A DNA stretch of 64,000 nucleotides from Paraburkholderia haematera (GCF_905220975.1 NZ_CAJNBK010000003.1:483499-547498), one strand, 5' to 3'; positions 37,294-46,608 are shown, counted from the stretch's first letter. Notes: generated by a model from the sequence alone, not told the origin. Made by a program: numbers and translations.

Positions 37294-37848
37294 ATGAAAC
37301 GCAAGACTATGTTGGTTGCTGTCGCATTGTCGGCAGCGGTTTCCGGTGCCTTTGCTGCCAGCGACACGGTCGTGGTCGGCGGCCAGGCCATGTACCCGAC
37401 CAAAGACATCGTGGATAACGCGGTCAACTCGGCCGACCACACGACGCTTGTTGCCGCAGTCAAAGCCGCAGGCCTCGTCGATACGTTAAAGAGCCCAGGC
37501 CCGTTCACCGTGTTTGCGCCGACGAACGAGGCCTTCGCGGCATTGCCGGCCGGCACGGTCGATACGCTGGTCAAACCTGAAAACAAGGCGATGCTGACCA
37601 GCATCCTGACGTACCACGTCATTCCCGGGCGCTATGACTTCCGCAAGCTCGACCAGGCTATCAAGGCTGGTGGCGGCAAGGCGGAACTGAAAACGGTCAA
37701 TGGAGAGCCGCTGACATTCACTGAGAACGGCCCGCACAACATTGTAGTGACGGATGCCGGTGGCCACACGGCCGACATATCGACCTATGACGTCACGCAG
37801 AGCAACGGCGTGATCATGGTCGTCGACAAGGTTCTGATGCCGAAGTAG
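37294..37848 (+). CDS. Exported fasciclin (FAS1) domain protein
   Basis: A 184-residue protein with a signal peptide (cut near 'GAFAAS') and one FAS1 domain. H1 motif 'GPFTVFAPTNEAFAALP' and H2 region 'LTYHVIPGRYDF' are clear, and it ends 'GVIMVVDKVLMPK'. FAS1 proteins mediate adhesion at the surface or in the periplasm. GGGAG lies eight bases before the ATG. A 12-bp palindrome CCGTATATACGG about 50 bases upstream may be an operator. Confidence 0.92.
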   Translation: MKRKTMLVAVALSAAVSGAFAASDTVVVGGQAMYPTKDIVDNAVNSADHTTLVAAVKAAGLVDTLKSPGPFTVFAPTNEAFAALPAGTVDTLVKPENKAMLTSILTYHVIPGRYDFRKLDQAIKAGGGKAELKTVNGEPLTFTENGPHNIVVTDAGGHTADISTYDVTQSNGVIMVVDKVLMPK

Positions 37849-38077
37849 CGAGGCCGGCGCGCACCGTCACGGGTTTGAATTATTCACCGCGGCACTGTCA
37901 TTTTCGGCGCGTTGCCACGACTGACACTCAAGCATCGCGTCTGGACGCGGCCCATGCGTGTTCTGTTCAGGTGCGAGTAACTTCTTGCGCGTTGCCGCCG
38001 CGCAAAGTGTCGGTCCCTCGCGGCGTTCGGAAATTCGGCGCTGCCAGGGCACGAGCCGACATTACAGGAGAAATATC

Positions 38078-38365
38078 ATGGAAAAGTTGACGATGAAAGC
38101 GCTGTTCGCGCGTGTCGCTGTCGCGTCGCTCTGCGTGTGTGCCGCGACCGTTGCGCAGGCCGGGGGAAATGGCAACGGCGGAAATGGCAGCGGCGGCGCA
38201 CACGGTGCCGCGACCGCAGGGATGACCTACCACAGCGAGCCTGTATCGAGTCCGTGGAACCGGGATCCTGGCGACATGAGCAAGCGCGCGGACACCACGA
38301 GCGGCATGGGTATGTCCACTATGCACCCCGAAGACAGCAGCATGTCGACAAAGACTGTCCAGTAA
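38078..38365 (+). CDS. Small exported Gly/Met-rich protein
   Basis: A 95-residue protein with a signal peptide (about 1-29, 'CAATVAQAGG') and a low-complexity mature part rich in Gly, Asn, Ser, His and Met ('GGNGNGGNGSGG', 'SGMGMSTMHPED'). CAGGAG lies seven bases before the ATG. Met and His content could bind copper, but that is only a suggestion. It follows the fasciclin gene on the same strand. Confidence 0.65.
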   Translation: MEKLTMKALFARVAVASLCVCAATVAQAGGNGNGGNGSGGAHGAATAGMTYHSEPVSSPWNRDPGDMSKRADTTSGMGMSTMHPEDSSMSTKTVQ

Positions 38366-38527
38366 AACTTTCTGGACTGCCCACACGCGGCCATTCCCAG
38401 GTCGGGCCACTCCCGATCTGGAATCGCGGCACTTCCGCGGTGTTGTGGTTTCGGCGATATCCGCGCCTTTCGTCTTGCCGGCGGCGCATCGGACCTTTGC
38501 CCCTGCGCCGCCCGCTTTGCCCGCGGT

Positions 38528-38629
38528 TTAATAGCGGTGGTAATAGCCGCCTGCAGGCACCACGATGCAGCCGCCCAGCGCGCTTCCAAGGCATACGGCC
38601 AGCAGTGTTAGCGCAAAAATTCTCTTCAT
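38528..38629 (-). CDS. Very small lipoprotein (33 aa)
   Basis: A 33-residue frame: MKRIFALTLLAVCLGSALGGC then a 12-residue mature end IVVPAGGYYHRY. The lipobox LGGC is clear, giving a lipid-anchored peptide of only 13 residues. GAGG lies six bases upstream of the ATG. It is too short for usual gene finders. Tyr-rich tiny lipoproteins of this kind occur in Burkholderia with unknown roles. Confidence 0.65.
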   Translation of the reverse strand: MKRIFALTLLAVCLGSALGGCIVVPAGGYYHRY

Positions 38630-38816
38630 GACGTGCCTCACTTGTAAGTTGTGAACGCACTATATTCAGACAGCAGATTACCGGTGTTTTTGTGTGTAAC
38701 GAGACGTGTAATTTGAAACACCTCCCCTCACCCGCGACGCTCCCCGACGTTCCCTGATGTCCAGCCGACACGAAATCCCGGCCGCTGCCCCGGCAATGCT
38801 GGAGGACACCTGCACC

Positions 38817-41800
38817 TCACGAGCCCGCAGGAATTCCCTCGCCCGTTTCAGCGTGGCCTGCCTCTGAAGCCGGCAATCGAAGCATGTCTGCAATGGCGTC
38901 TCCGGAAACAGCGGCACTGTACAGAAATCCTTGCCCCTCGATACACCCGTGCTCAACCAGAAATCCCCTCTGTACGTCCGTTTCGACGCCTTCTGCGATG
39001 ACATCGAATTTCAAGGCCTCAGCGATCGCGATGACGGCGAGTGTCAGCGCTTCGTATTCTGTTCCACGGCCGATTTCATGCACAAAAACCTTGTCGATCT
39101 TGATGCGGTCGATACTGAAGCGCTTCAGACAGCTCAAGCTCGAATAGCCTGTTCCGAAATCGTCGATGGCGACTTTGACGCCGAGTGCGCGCAAGTCGTG
39201 AAGCACCCTGGCCGCGTCATCGGCATTGCGCATCAGCGCGCCTTCCGTCACTTCCAGTTCAAGCAATTCGGCAGGACAAGCCGCGTCGTGCAACGCGTCA
39301 CGCACTACGCGAACGATGTCTCCCCGCTCCAACTGAAGCGGGGAGACGTTCACCGAAACACGAATCGAAGGAAGGCCCTGCTCCCGCCACTTGCTTACCT
39401 GCAGGCAGGCGGTTCGCAGCACCCACTCGCCGATGCCTTGAATCAGGCCCGTTTCTTCGGCAATCGGGATGAAGACGGCAGGCGACACCGCGCCAAGCTC
39501 CGCATCGTGCCATCGCAACAACGCCTCGGCGCCGAAGATCCGTCCGGTGACCATGTCGATCTGAGGTTGATAAGCCACCTGAAGCGTCCTCGCCTTGACC
39601 GCTCGCCGCAGCCGGGTTGACAGATGCAAGCGTTCGGCGGCGGCACGATTCAGTTCGGGCCGGTAAAACTGATAGCCGTTGCGCCCGTGCGACTTCGTCA
39701 GATACATCGCCGCGTCAGCATTACGAATCAACGTATCGGCATCGGAGCCGTCCTGCGGATAGGTGGCGACGCCTATGCTGGCCTCGACATACAACTCCCG
39801 CTCACCGGCATAGAACGGTTCGGTCATCGCGGCGATGACCCGGTCAAGCATGGGGATCAACTGCTCGCCGCCTGAACGCGCGGCAACAATGATGAACTCG
39901 TCGCCGCCATAACGCGCCACCAGATCATTTGACCGGACCAGTCGCTGCAACCGTCTTGCCACGCTCGCCAGCAGGGTGTCGCCTACGCGATGGCCAAGGG
40001 AGTCATTGACTTCCTTGAAACGGTCAAGGTCGAGGAACATGACCGATACCTCGCTACCGGCCTCTGAAGCGCGTCTGATCGCTTCACCCAGCCGCTCATC
40101 AAGCAAGGTGCGATTGGGCAGTTCCGTCAGCGCATCGTATCTCGCCTGGTGCTCGAGGCGCGCCTGATATTCCACCAGCGCGGTCACGTCGCTCATGACA
40201 CCGACATGGTGGGTGATATGCCCTTGCTCATCACGCACGGGTGCCACCAGAACGTTATTCCAGAAACGTTCACCGTTCTTTCGGACACAGAGTAGCGTGA
40301 CATTTGCCTCTGTATTGCTGTTCATGGCGTGCCGAACTTCAGCCCATTTATGGGGTTCATCCGCGAGATTGAACAGCGAATTGCAATCCACCCCGCTCAC
40401 GTCGCCGGATGAATACCCCGTGATGCGCTCAAACGCCGCGTTAGCAAAAATCACGACGTTCAGATCCTGCCGCACCTCGGCAATCACAATCCCATTGATA
40501 CTCGCATCGATCGCCCTGCCTTGAAGACGCAACGCCAGATCGGCTTTGCGCCGACCTGTGATGTTCTCGTAGGCGATCAGAACGCCTACGACCGCTCCAT
40601 TCTGGTCTTCCAGCGGGAGCTTGGTTTCGGAAATCCACACTTCCGTTCCATCGACGGCTATCGCGGTACGCTCGAAATGGCGCCGGGTGAGTTCACCCGA
40701 CATGACCCGGTCGTCTTCGAGTTGCGACGCGCTTGCGTCGTCGCCCCAAAGCAGATCGAAGTCGCTCAATCCAATCAACGCGTCCCGGGATGGCAAGCCC
40801 GCATCGCGCGCATAGATCTCGTTACCGCCAACGTAGCGGTGTCTCGCGTCCTTCCAGGCAATGCCCTGGGGAATATGGTCGAGCACGTACTCAAGCGTCT
40901 GCTTGGACTCGAACAGTTCGGCTCTCGCGACCATTTCCAGCGTGACGTCCACCATGACGGCCATCGTGGCAGCGCGGCCTTCAAACGAAACATTCAGGTG
41001 GTGAACGTCCATGGACCTTCGCTCGCCCGACCTGGTGCGGTGGACCCACACGCCGACTGCCTTCGTCTCGCCGGATGTGATCCCGAGCGTTGACTGGAAG
41101 CCCTCCTTCAGACGACTAAATTCATCCGCGGGATGGACGTCTTCCAACGACATCTTGAGCAGTTCCGCTTCCTCGTACCCAAAGGTCCGCTGCGCGGCAC
41201 CGTTGACCGCGACAATGCTCAGCGACTGATTGTCGTAGATCCATATTGGCAAGGGATGCTCATCAAAGAACCGCTGGTACCGGGCACGCGTTCCGTCAGC
41301 CAGACGAAGCGCTGCACGGAGCCGCCTCGCTATTCTGGCGTTCCAGCGCATCAGGGCGAGCAGCAGCGCCGCAGCCGTCAACCCGCTCGCGAGCAGCGCA
41401 GCGGACACCCGCTTTGCGTCCGACGAAGACTGACCGACAACGGAGTCAAGCGTCGCGTCGGCTTCCATACGGACATCGACCACGTGCTCAAGAACGCTAT
41501 AGAAGTAAGCATCGATCTCACCCAGCGCCGGATCTCCAAGGCCGACGCTTCCAGGAAGCTGGTTGACGCGTCGTGCCAACGCATTGCTGCGTTCGCCCAG
41601 CTTTCGCATCATCTCGTCGAGTTCGTTCAGGCGCGAGACGCAATCTCCACGGCCACGACATCCGACGCGTGCATCCGCCGTCAACTCAAGTAGCGTCGAC
41701 ATCGGAAAGGTGTAGCCGGCGCGCTTGTAAAACGGACGTGTGCTGATCAGCGTGTAGAGTTCGCCATGTTCGTCAAGCATCATCTGCTGGACCTGGTCGA

Positions 41801-42035
41801 GGTCATGCTTCAGCCGGCCCGATTCCCGCAGCGTCCTGAGTGAATTCTCCTGCTCGGAGGTCTGGCGATGGGCCAAAAACGTGTTGATGCCAATCGCGGA
41901 GAGAATGAAAGCGACCGCAATTGCCACGAAAGCTTTGCGGGCGAATTCCCGGTTGAACGTCAACCCGGCGACAGCTATGGTTTCACGTTGCCGCGGCTGC
42001 CCGCTGTTTGAACGATTGGGGTGCGGCTTAACCAT
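38817..42035 (-). CDS. PAS-GGDEF-EAL cyclic-di-GMP signalling protein
   Basis: A 1072-residue membrane protein. TM helix at about 30-53, a periplasmic sensor of about 165 residues, TM at about 212-232, three PAS/PAC units (about 250-625), GGDEF (about 640-800, intact GGDEF with the RSND inhibitory site five residues before), and EAL (about 810-1055, intact GAEALLRW, 'DDFGTGYSSL', 'AEGVET'). Both catalytic halves look active, so it may make or break c-di-GMP depending on signal. The start follows GAGG at six bases. The periplasmic part includes a 'CRGRGDC' pair of cysteines. It stands as a single gene. Confidence 0.93.
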   Translation of the reverse strand: MVKPHPNRSNSGQPRQRETIAVAGLTFNREFARKAFVAIAVAFILSAIGINTFLAHRQTSEQENSLRTLRESGRLKHDLDQVQQMMLDEHGELYTLISTRPFYKRAGYTFPMSTLLELTADARVGCRGRGDCVSRLNELDEMMRKLGERSNALARRVNQLPGSVGLGDPALGEIDAYFYSVLEHVVDVRMEADATLDSVVGQSSSDAKRVSAALLASGLTAAALLLALMRWNARIARRLRAALRLADGTRARYQRFFDEHPLPIWIYDNQSLSIVAVNGAAQRTFGYEEAELLKMSLEDVHPADEFSRLKEGFQSTLGITSGETKAVGVWVHRTRSGERRSMDVHHLNVSFEGRAATMAVMVDVTLEMVARAELFESKQTLEYVLDHIPQGIAWKDARHRYVGGNEIYARDAGLPSRDALIGLSDFDLLWGDDASASQLEDDRVMSGELTRRHFERTAIAVDGTEVWISETKLPLEDQNGAVVGVLIAYENITGRRKADLALRLQGRAIDASINGIVIAEVRQDLNVVIFANAAFERITGYSSGDVSGVDCNSLFNLADEPHKWAEVRHAMNSNTEANVTLLCVRKNGERFWNNVLVAPVRDEQGHITHHVGVMSDVTALVEYQARLEHQARYDALTELPNRTLLDERLGEAIRRASEAGSEVSVMFLDLDRFKEVNDSLGHRVGDTLLASVARRLQRLVRSNDLVARYGGDEFIIVAARSGGEQLIPMLDRVIAAMTEPFYAGERELYVEASIGVATYPQDGSDADTLIRNADAAMYLTKSHGRNGYQFYRPELNRAAAERLHLSTRLRRAVKARTLQVAYQPQIDMVTGRIFGAEALLRWHDAELGAVSPAVFIPIAEETGLIQGIGEWVLRTACLQVSKWREQGLPSIRVSVNVSPLQLERGDIVRVVRDALHDAACPAELLELEVTEGALMRNADDAARVLHDLRALGVKVAIDDFGTGYSSLSCLKRFSIDRIKIDKVFVHEIGRGTEYEALTLAVIAIAEALKFDVIAEGVETDVQRGFLVEHGCIEGQGFLYSAAVSGDAIADMLRLPASEAGHAETGEGIPAGS

Positions 42036-42147
42036 ACATGGCCTCAGGTCCATCCGACCGTCAGGATAACGGCCTCCAGGAGGCACTTCTTGAGCGTCGC
42101 GCGCGCGTCAACTTGCGAGCGCGGCGACCGACAGCCGATGGATGCGC

Positions 42148-42432
42148 TCAGGAACGCAGCACGCCCTTCAGGCGCACCAGTTCTGCCGGTCTGGTGTATG
42201 ACCGGTACAGTTCGCCAACCGTGCCGAATGCCAGGGCGGGTTTGAGCGTCGCGCCGGGAAGCGCGTCTGAAATCCAGTCAAACGCGTTCATTTCGCGTTG
42301 AGCGGCATGGACGGCTGCGGTGAGTACAGTAAGGGCCTGCTCGGCGGAATGGCCACCGAGGTCAACGAAGCAGCTCTCAAACGGATGCTTCGTTGCAGTT
42401 TCGACGTGTAACACTGATTTTTGAACGCCCAA
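42148..42432 (-). CDS. Hypothetical protein (94 aa), TTG start
   Basis: Family not recognised. The frame begins at TTG, seven bases after AGGAGA, which is the main support. The protein is soluble and helical ('EQALTVLTAAVHAAQREMNAFDWISDA'), a bit like the helical phasin-type proteins, with no signal peptide. It lies upstream of the c-di-GMP gene on the same strand. Confidence 0.5.
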   Translation of the reverse strand: MGVQKSVLHVETATKHPFESCFVDLGGHSAEQALTVLTAAVHAAQREMNAFDWISDALPGATLKPALAFGTVGELYRSYTRPAELVRLKGVLRS

Positions 42433-42558
42433 ATCAATCTCCTACGCGGAATGCACCTCCTGTATATCAACCGATTGTGACAATGCGTCGCTTTAGCCGG
42501 CCAAAGATGCAACTCCGCTCGAGGACGCGCACCGGCTGCGACGCCCCCACTGCGACCA

Positions 42559-43806
42559 CTAGTCAGTACACGCCGGACACGCTATCGCTTGCGCGGGCAC
42601 CGTCTTCTCGTCGCGCCCAAATCTCGCGAGCGCCGCGAGACCCAGCAACGCCAAACCGCTGCCGAAGAGGAAATCGGCCGAAACGCCGACATGGTCGACC
42701 ACAACGCCACCAATGAGCGATCCCAGCGCGATGGCAACCTGAATGATGCTGACAAACAGCGCCGAGCCCGCCTCCGGCGAATCCGGCGTGGCACGCTGAA
42801 TCCAGACGCTGAAACACAGCGGCAGCGCGCCGAACGAAACACCCCACGCAAGGACGAGCGCTGCGACGCCGATCGACGATTGTTGCAGCAGCGGCATCGC
42901 TGACAGCGCAAGCATCAGCAGGGAAACCATCGCGCCCACGGACATTTTCAGGTTGCGCGTGACCGTGGAGGACACGGCGAAGTTCGAGAAGAACCCGATC
43001 ATGCCGAAGCCGAGCAGCAGCCAGGTAATCGTCGACATCGTGAAATTCGCATTACGCAACAGGAACGGCGTGATGTACGTGTACGAAGAGAAATGCGCGC
43101 CGAATACAAGCGCCACCATCAGCATGCTTCGACGCGGATGGGGGCGGCGCAGCAGCGCCACCAGATCGTGCAGCCGCAATGCCGCTGACGACGGCAAGGA
43201 CGGCACGAAGACGAACTGCGCCACGAGCGCGATAGCGACGAGGACGCCGGTTGCCATAAACGAAGTACGCCACGACGCGAAGCTGGCGATGAAGGTGCCG
43301 AGCGGCACACCGATCACCGTCGCGCAGGTCACGCCGGTCAGGATCGTCGCCATGGCCCTGGCCGAATCCTTCGGCTGCACGAGGCGCCCCGATGCCGCTG
43401 TCGCCAACGTCCAGAATCCGCCCAACGCCGCACCGAGCAGCGCGCGGCCGAGCAGCATGACCAGAAAATCGGGCGCAAACGCGGAAATCAGATTCGACGC
43501 CAGCAGCAAGGCCGTCAGCAGCAGAAAAACTCGCCGACGATCCATGCGCCCGGCCACCAGCATCAAACCGGGCGCGGAGATGGCGGCAATCACACCCGGC
43601 ACGGTGACCATCAATCCTGCCGTGCCGGGCATCACGCCCAGCTCCGCCGCGATGCGTGGCAGCAGTCCAACAGGTAAAAATTCCGTGGTCACGAATGCAA
43701 AAGCACCGATTGCAACGGCCACGACAGCAAGCCACGAGCGCAGAGACGACGAGGCACTATCGTCCGGCGAGGCAATGCTCGCCGGCAGATTATCTTCCAT
43801 TAACAT
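42559..43806 (-). CDS. MFS transporter (DHA1/sugar-efflux type)
   Basis: A 415-residue carrier with twelve predicted helices. Motif A appears as 'GRMDRRRVFLLLTALLLASN' between helices 2 and 3, and the 'TEFLPVGLLPRIAAELGV' start is typical of the AraJ/NepI-like efflux group. No ribosome site is seen before either ATG. Likely exports small metabolites or drugs; no adjacent regulator. Confidence 0.88.
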   Translation of the reverse strand: MLMEDNLPASIASPDDSASSSLRSWLAVVAVAIGAFAFVTTEFLPVGLLPRIAAELGVMPGTAGLMVTVPGVIAAISAPGLMLVAGRMDRRRVFLLLTALLLASNLISAFAPDFLVMLLGRALLGAALGGFWTLATAASGRLVQPKDSARAMATILTGVTCATVIGVPLGTFIASFASWRTSFMATGVLVAIALVAQFVFVPSLPSSAALRLHDLVALLRRPHPRRSMLMVALVFGAHFSSYTYITPFLLRNANFTMSTITWLLLGFGMIGFFSNFAVSSTVTRNLKMSVGAMVSLLMLALSAMPLLQQSSIGVAALVLAWGVSFGALPLCFSVWIQRATPDSPEAGSALFVSIIQVAIALGSLIGGVVVDHVGVSADFLFGSGLALLGLAALARFGRDEKTVPAQAIACPACTD

Positions 43807-44122
43807 AGTATTGTTTGCGAGTAACTAAACAACGGGTGGGATTGGCGCAGCCGCACCGCTCTAATCCATTCACGGACGCAATTCAAGGCCAGCAAATCGT
43901 GAATAAAAAAGCAGGCGGTATTGGCCTGCTTTTGATTGCGATTGGAAAAAACAGCGGGTGACACCCTGAATGAAACACACCTTAACATCGTATTAAATCG
44001 CCCGCTGACCACTCCGTAAAATTGCAGTTGGGCGTGTGGGTATTCCGATCAGGGTGCCGCGGCGCGAATCGGTGAGAGGCGGTGTGTGCTGCTCCCCCGC
44101 CGCCTCCTGAACTGCCGGCCCG
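43807..44122. other. Intergenic region with a bidirectional terminator at 43907-43933
   Basis: 316 bases without a convincing gene. A stem AAGCAGGC/GCCTGCTT (43909-43916 with 43924-43931) flanked by A and T runs makes a good terminator on both strands. It is 190 bases past the exported gene at 44123 and in front of the MFS gene, too far for a simple gene end, so a short untranslated transcript may end here. Confidence 0.6.
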
Positions 44123-44431
44123 CTATTGGCCAAAATAAATCCTGCACTGCGGCCCGGAAGAGCATGGCCGTTCCTGCCGGCTGCCCGCTTGCGCAGCGCC
44201 TGCGGCCACACCGCCATAAGAAACGTTCTGTATCGGTTGAGCGGCAGGCATCACGGCCCGCCCAGCTTCACCAAACGACATGTCGGTAATGTCCTGCGCC
44301 GATTCGTTCGCGTTCTGCATGAGCGCCCGGCCCGACACACTTTCGCCTTGCTGGATTTCCTGTGCGCCGGCTGTGTTCGGCACCAGAAACAGCGCGGCGC
44401 TTGCCAACGCCATCAATAAACGTAGTTTCAT
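44123..44431 (-). CDS. Small exported 'SYGG' protein with a Cys pair
   Basis: A 102-residue protein with signal peptide (MKLRLLMALASAALFLVPNTAGA, cut near residue 23). The mature part ends 'SYGGVAAGAAQAGSRQERPCSSGPQCRIYFGQ'. This resembles the end of the exported protein at 32992-33267 but adds two cysteines, likely a disulfide. GAGGAG lies six bases before the ATG. Periplasmic role unknown. Confidence 0.75.
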   Translation of the reverse strand: MKLRLLMALASAALFLVPNTAGAQEIQQGESVSGRALMQNANESAQDITDMSFGEAGRAVMPAAQPIQNVSYGGVAAGAAQAGSRQERPCSSGPQCRIYFGQ

Positions 44432-44877
44432 ATCCAGACTCCTCGAATCCGGCGCAGCAGCGCTCATCCCCCTCAAAAAGAATTGATCCGCGAAAAACGT
44501 CGCGTCACCAAATCGAACGAACTGACGGACGGGCGAATGCCTATGCGGGACTGCTGCCGCGAGTCACCGAATTAAACGAGTAAATAGTTGCCAGACCTGA
44601 AACCGATGTCAGGCGTGCACGCGCGCCTAGCCGGAATCGGTCGCCACCAGGCTGGAAACGCAGAGTGTTGCTCCGCAGTTTCGTTATAGGTCGGCCGCTC
44701 AGGATTTCAAACCCGGCGGCGCACGCTGTTAGCGGCCCCGGTTGCCGCCCGGTCGAGGCGATACAACAACAAAATCAGCCAGCGAGGCGCGTGCTTTACC
44801 CGAACAGTGCGTTATGATGTTGCCATAACGTAAAAATCAGCCCCGCGCGAGGCACCGGCGAGAGACGGAGCGCAGGC
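44432..44877. promoter_or_regulatory. Gene-free region with an inverted repeat at 44810-44830
   Basis: 446 bases. CGTTATG-N7-CATAACG at 44810-44830 is a perfect 7-bp inverted repeat, about 50 bases before the small gene at 44878, and could be an operator for it. The rest shows no coding frame with a ribosome site. Confidence 0.45.
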
Positions 44878-45048
44878 ATGAGACCGGCGATTCGCCGTCA
44901 GTGCGTCGTCATCACCGTTTTTTCCATAGCGGCCGTAGGGCTTACCCAGCCGTACCTGCCGCGCGGCGAAGCACTTGAATATTCACTGATTGGCGCGACC
45001 AGCCGTATAGGCGGCCTCACCGGGCATATGCAATACCGAAATGTATGA
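44878..45048 (+). CDS. Candidate small exported or membrane protein (56 aa)
   Basis: A 56-residue frame: basic start MRPAIRRQ, a hydrophobic segment CVVITVFSIAAVGLTQPYL, then a polar tail. GGAG lies seven bases upstream. It precedes the H-NS-like gene by 150 bases on the same strand, with a 6-bp hairpin (45050-45069) between. I do not recognise a family. Confidence 0.45.
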   Translation: MRPAIRRQCVVITVFSIAAVGLTQPYLPRGEALEYSLIGATSRIGGLTGHMQYRNV

Positions 45049-45200
45049 CGCAGCGTTTTTTGACGCTGCCAATAGGATTTCCTTCGATCAAACCCTTTAC
45101 CGCGAGCTGACCTCATTCACGTGGGCTCAATGCTTTCGCGGCTTCCCCCTGCAATCTGCAACTGACAGAACGCCAGACGCTTTAGAAGGACGAATATCTT

Positions 45201-45527
45201 ATGGACGAAAGGAAGCGAGATAGCATGATTGCGTATCTCCGCCATCGCATGGAAGAGTTTGGCATCAAACCAGAAGACCTCGCCGCTGTACTGGCGGCCG
45301 AACCGAAGGGGCAAAAGGCTGCACGCTACCGTAGTGCAACCGGAGATAGCTGGGACGGCCAGGGTGAAATGCCCCAATGGCTCAAACAGGCAATCAGCGC
45401 AGGTCAATCAATTGACCACTTCGAATTGTCGGCCACGCCGGCACCCGCCCCGCAGCCGAAAAAACAGGTGGACTGGCTAAACGACCCGTTCGCAGGCAGT
45501 CCGCTTGCACGTCCGAACAACCGCTAA
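45201..45527 (+). CDS. Short H-NS-family protein with altered DNA-binding loop
   Basis: A 108-residue protein. The C-terminal H-NS domain is visible as 'YRSATGDSWDGQGEMPQWLKQ', matching 'Y....G.TWSGRGRxPxWL', but the minor-groove-binding Q/R-G-R loop reads QGE, with the key Arg replaced by Glu. The N-terminus is short (about 35 residues, 'MIAYLRHRMEEFGIKPEDLA'), with little room for the two dimer interfaces. A Pro/Lys tail ends the protein. It might act as a modifier of full H-NS proteins; that is inference. Confidence 0.8.
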   Translation: MDERKRDSMIAYLRHRMEEFGIKPEDLAAVLAAEPKGQKAARYRSATGDSWDGQGEMPQWLKQAISAGQSIDHFELSATPAPAPQPKKQVDWLNDPFAGSPLARPNNR

Positions 45528-45635
45528 GCCGTCAGGTTGTTAAACCGCTAGCGCGTCGGTATTACCCCCGCACTTTCCTGGTGGCATCCGCTGGTTCGAC
45601 ACGTTCGTCGACGCGCTCAAGGCGTCGGGGGGTGG

Positions 45636-46142
45636 TCATAACGTGTCGCTAATGCAAGCCGGCGCCTCCACGCTTGCGGCCGCTTTCCGCTGCGCCGCGT
45701 ACTGGGGCGATTCGATGAATGTGCTGAGCTGCCGCACGATTTGCCAGAACACCTTTTCGAACGCACGGCCCCGCTCCGGCTCGGGCATGCCGTCGGCGAG
45801 CGGATCGGCAAAGATCCAGCTACTCAACGAAGGCGTTCCGGGAAAGAGCGGCGCATGATGTCCGGCGACGCATTCGTCCATGGCGATCACGAGGTCCATG
45901 CGCGGCGCCCACTCGCCCGTGAACTCCAGCCAGCTTTTCGGGCTGAGCACGCCGAGGTCCGATATACCGGGCCGCAATTGCGTGATCGCAATGGGATGAA
46001 CTCGCGCGGCGGGCTCAGGCCCCGCGCTGAATGCGTCGAACCGGTGTCCCGCCAGTTCGCGCAGTAATGCTTCGGCAATAATGCTGCGCGCTGAATTCTC
46101 GCGACAGAGAAACAGCACTTTGTATTTTCTGGTCACGCTCAC
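45636..46142 (-). CDS. ArsC/low-molecular-weight phosphatase-fold protein
   Basis: A 168-residue protein of the LMW tyrosine phosphatase fold. The P-loop CRENSARS (Cys13) fits the CxxNxxRS form of thioredoxin-coupled arsenate reductases. One later Cys remains in 'AMDECVAGHH', but the third, usually in 'CPVFPG', is Ala in 'APLFPG'. The C-terminal 20 residues are extra. GTG is the start. There is no arsenic operon around it, so it may be an arsenate reductase variant or another phosphatase-like enzyme. Confidence 0.75.
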   Translation of the reverse strand: MSVTRKYKVLFLCRENSARSIIAEALLRELAGHRFDAFSAGPEPAARVHPIAITQLRPGISDLGVLSPKSWLEFTGEWAPRMDLVIAMDECVAGHHAPLFPGTPSLSSWIFADPLADGMPEPERGRAFEKVFWQIVRQLSTFIESPQYAAQRKAAASVEAPACISDTL

Positions 46143-46407
46143 CCCGTACCCGTGTTTTTTTAGCGATCTGTGTCATTCTGCCGGCCCAGTCTTGCGCCCC
46201 CGTGACACTACGATGTCTTAATTTGTTGCGCCACGAGAATTTTTACCAGGGTGGTCAAGCCAAGGGCGTGGTGTGTTGAATTTGCGACGAAGTGCGGCAG
46301 CGTAAATTGGAATCTTTCAGTTCACTGTCAATCACGCATACGCTCCGCCGCAGCCTTCGCGGCACGGCCCGCGAAGTGCCGCCGCGCTTTCGCACGGCGC
46401 CTTTTCC

Positions 46408-46608
46408 TCAGACAGAAGCTGCGCTGTCGCGCGGTTCGGACACGATCCGATTTGCAGCATCGCTTTTGCAGTCAGACGCCGCCGGTGGGGTTTCGAACAG
46501 CATTGCCGCAGGCTGCGCGGTGAGCGACTTGATGCCGTTCGCAATGCCGGGCGCTGCGATGTACGGGATAAACGCCGCTACCGCAACAACAAAAATAAAG
46601 GTAACCAT
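46408..46608 (-). CDS. Small membrane or exported hypothetical protein (66 aa)
   Basis: A 66-residue frame starting MVTFIFVVAVAAFIPYIAAPG, one hydrophobic N-terminal segment (about 2-20) and a polar tail. GAGAGG lies about ten bases upstream. Family not recognised, and the frame could be chance. Confidence 0.4.
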   Translation of the reverse strand: MVTFIFVVAVAAFIPYIAAPGIANGIKSLTAQPAAMLFETPPAASDCKSDAANRIVSEPRDSAASV

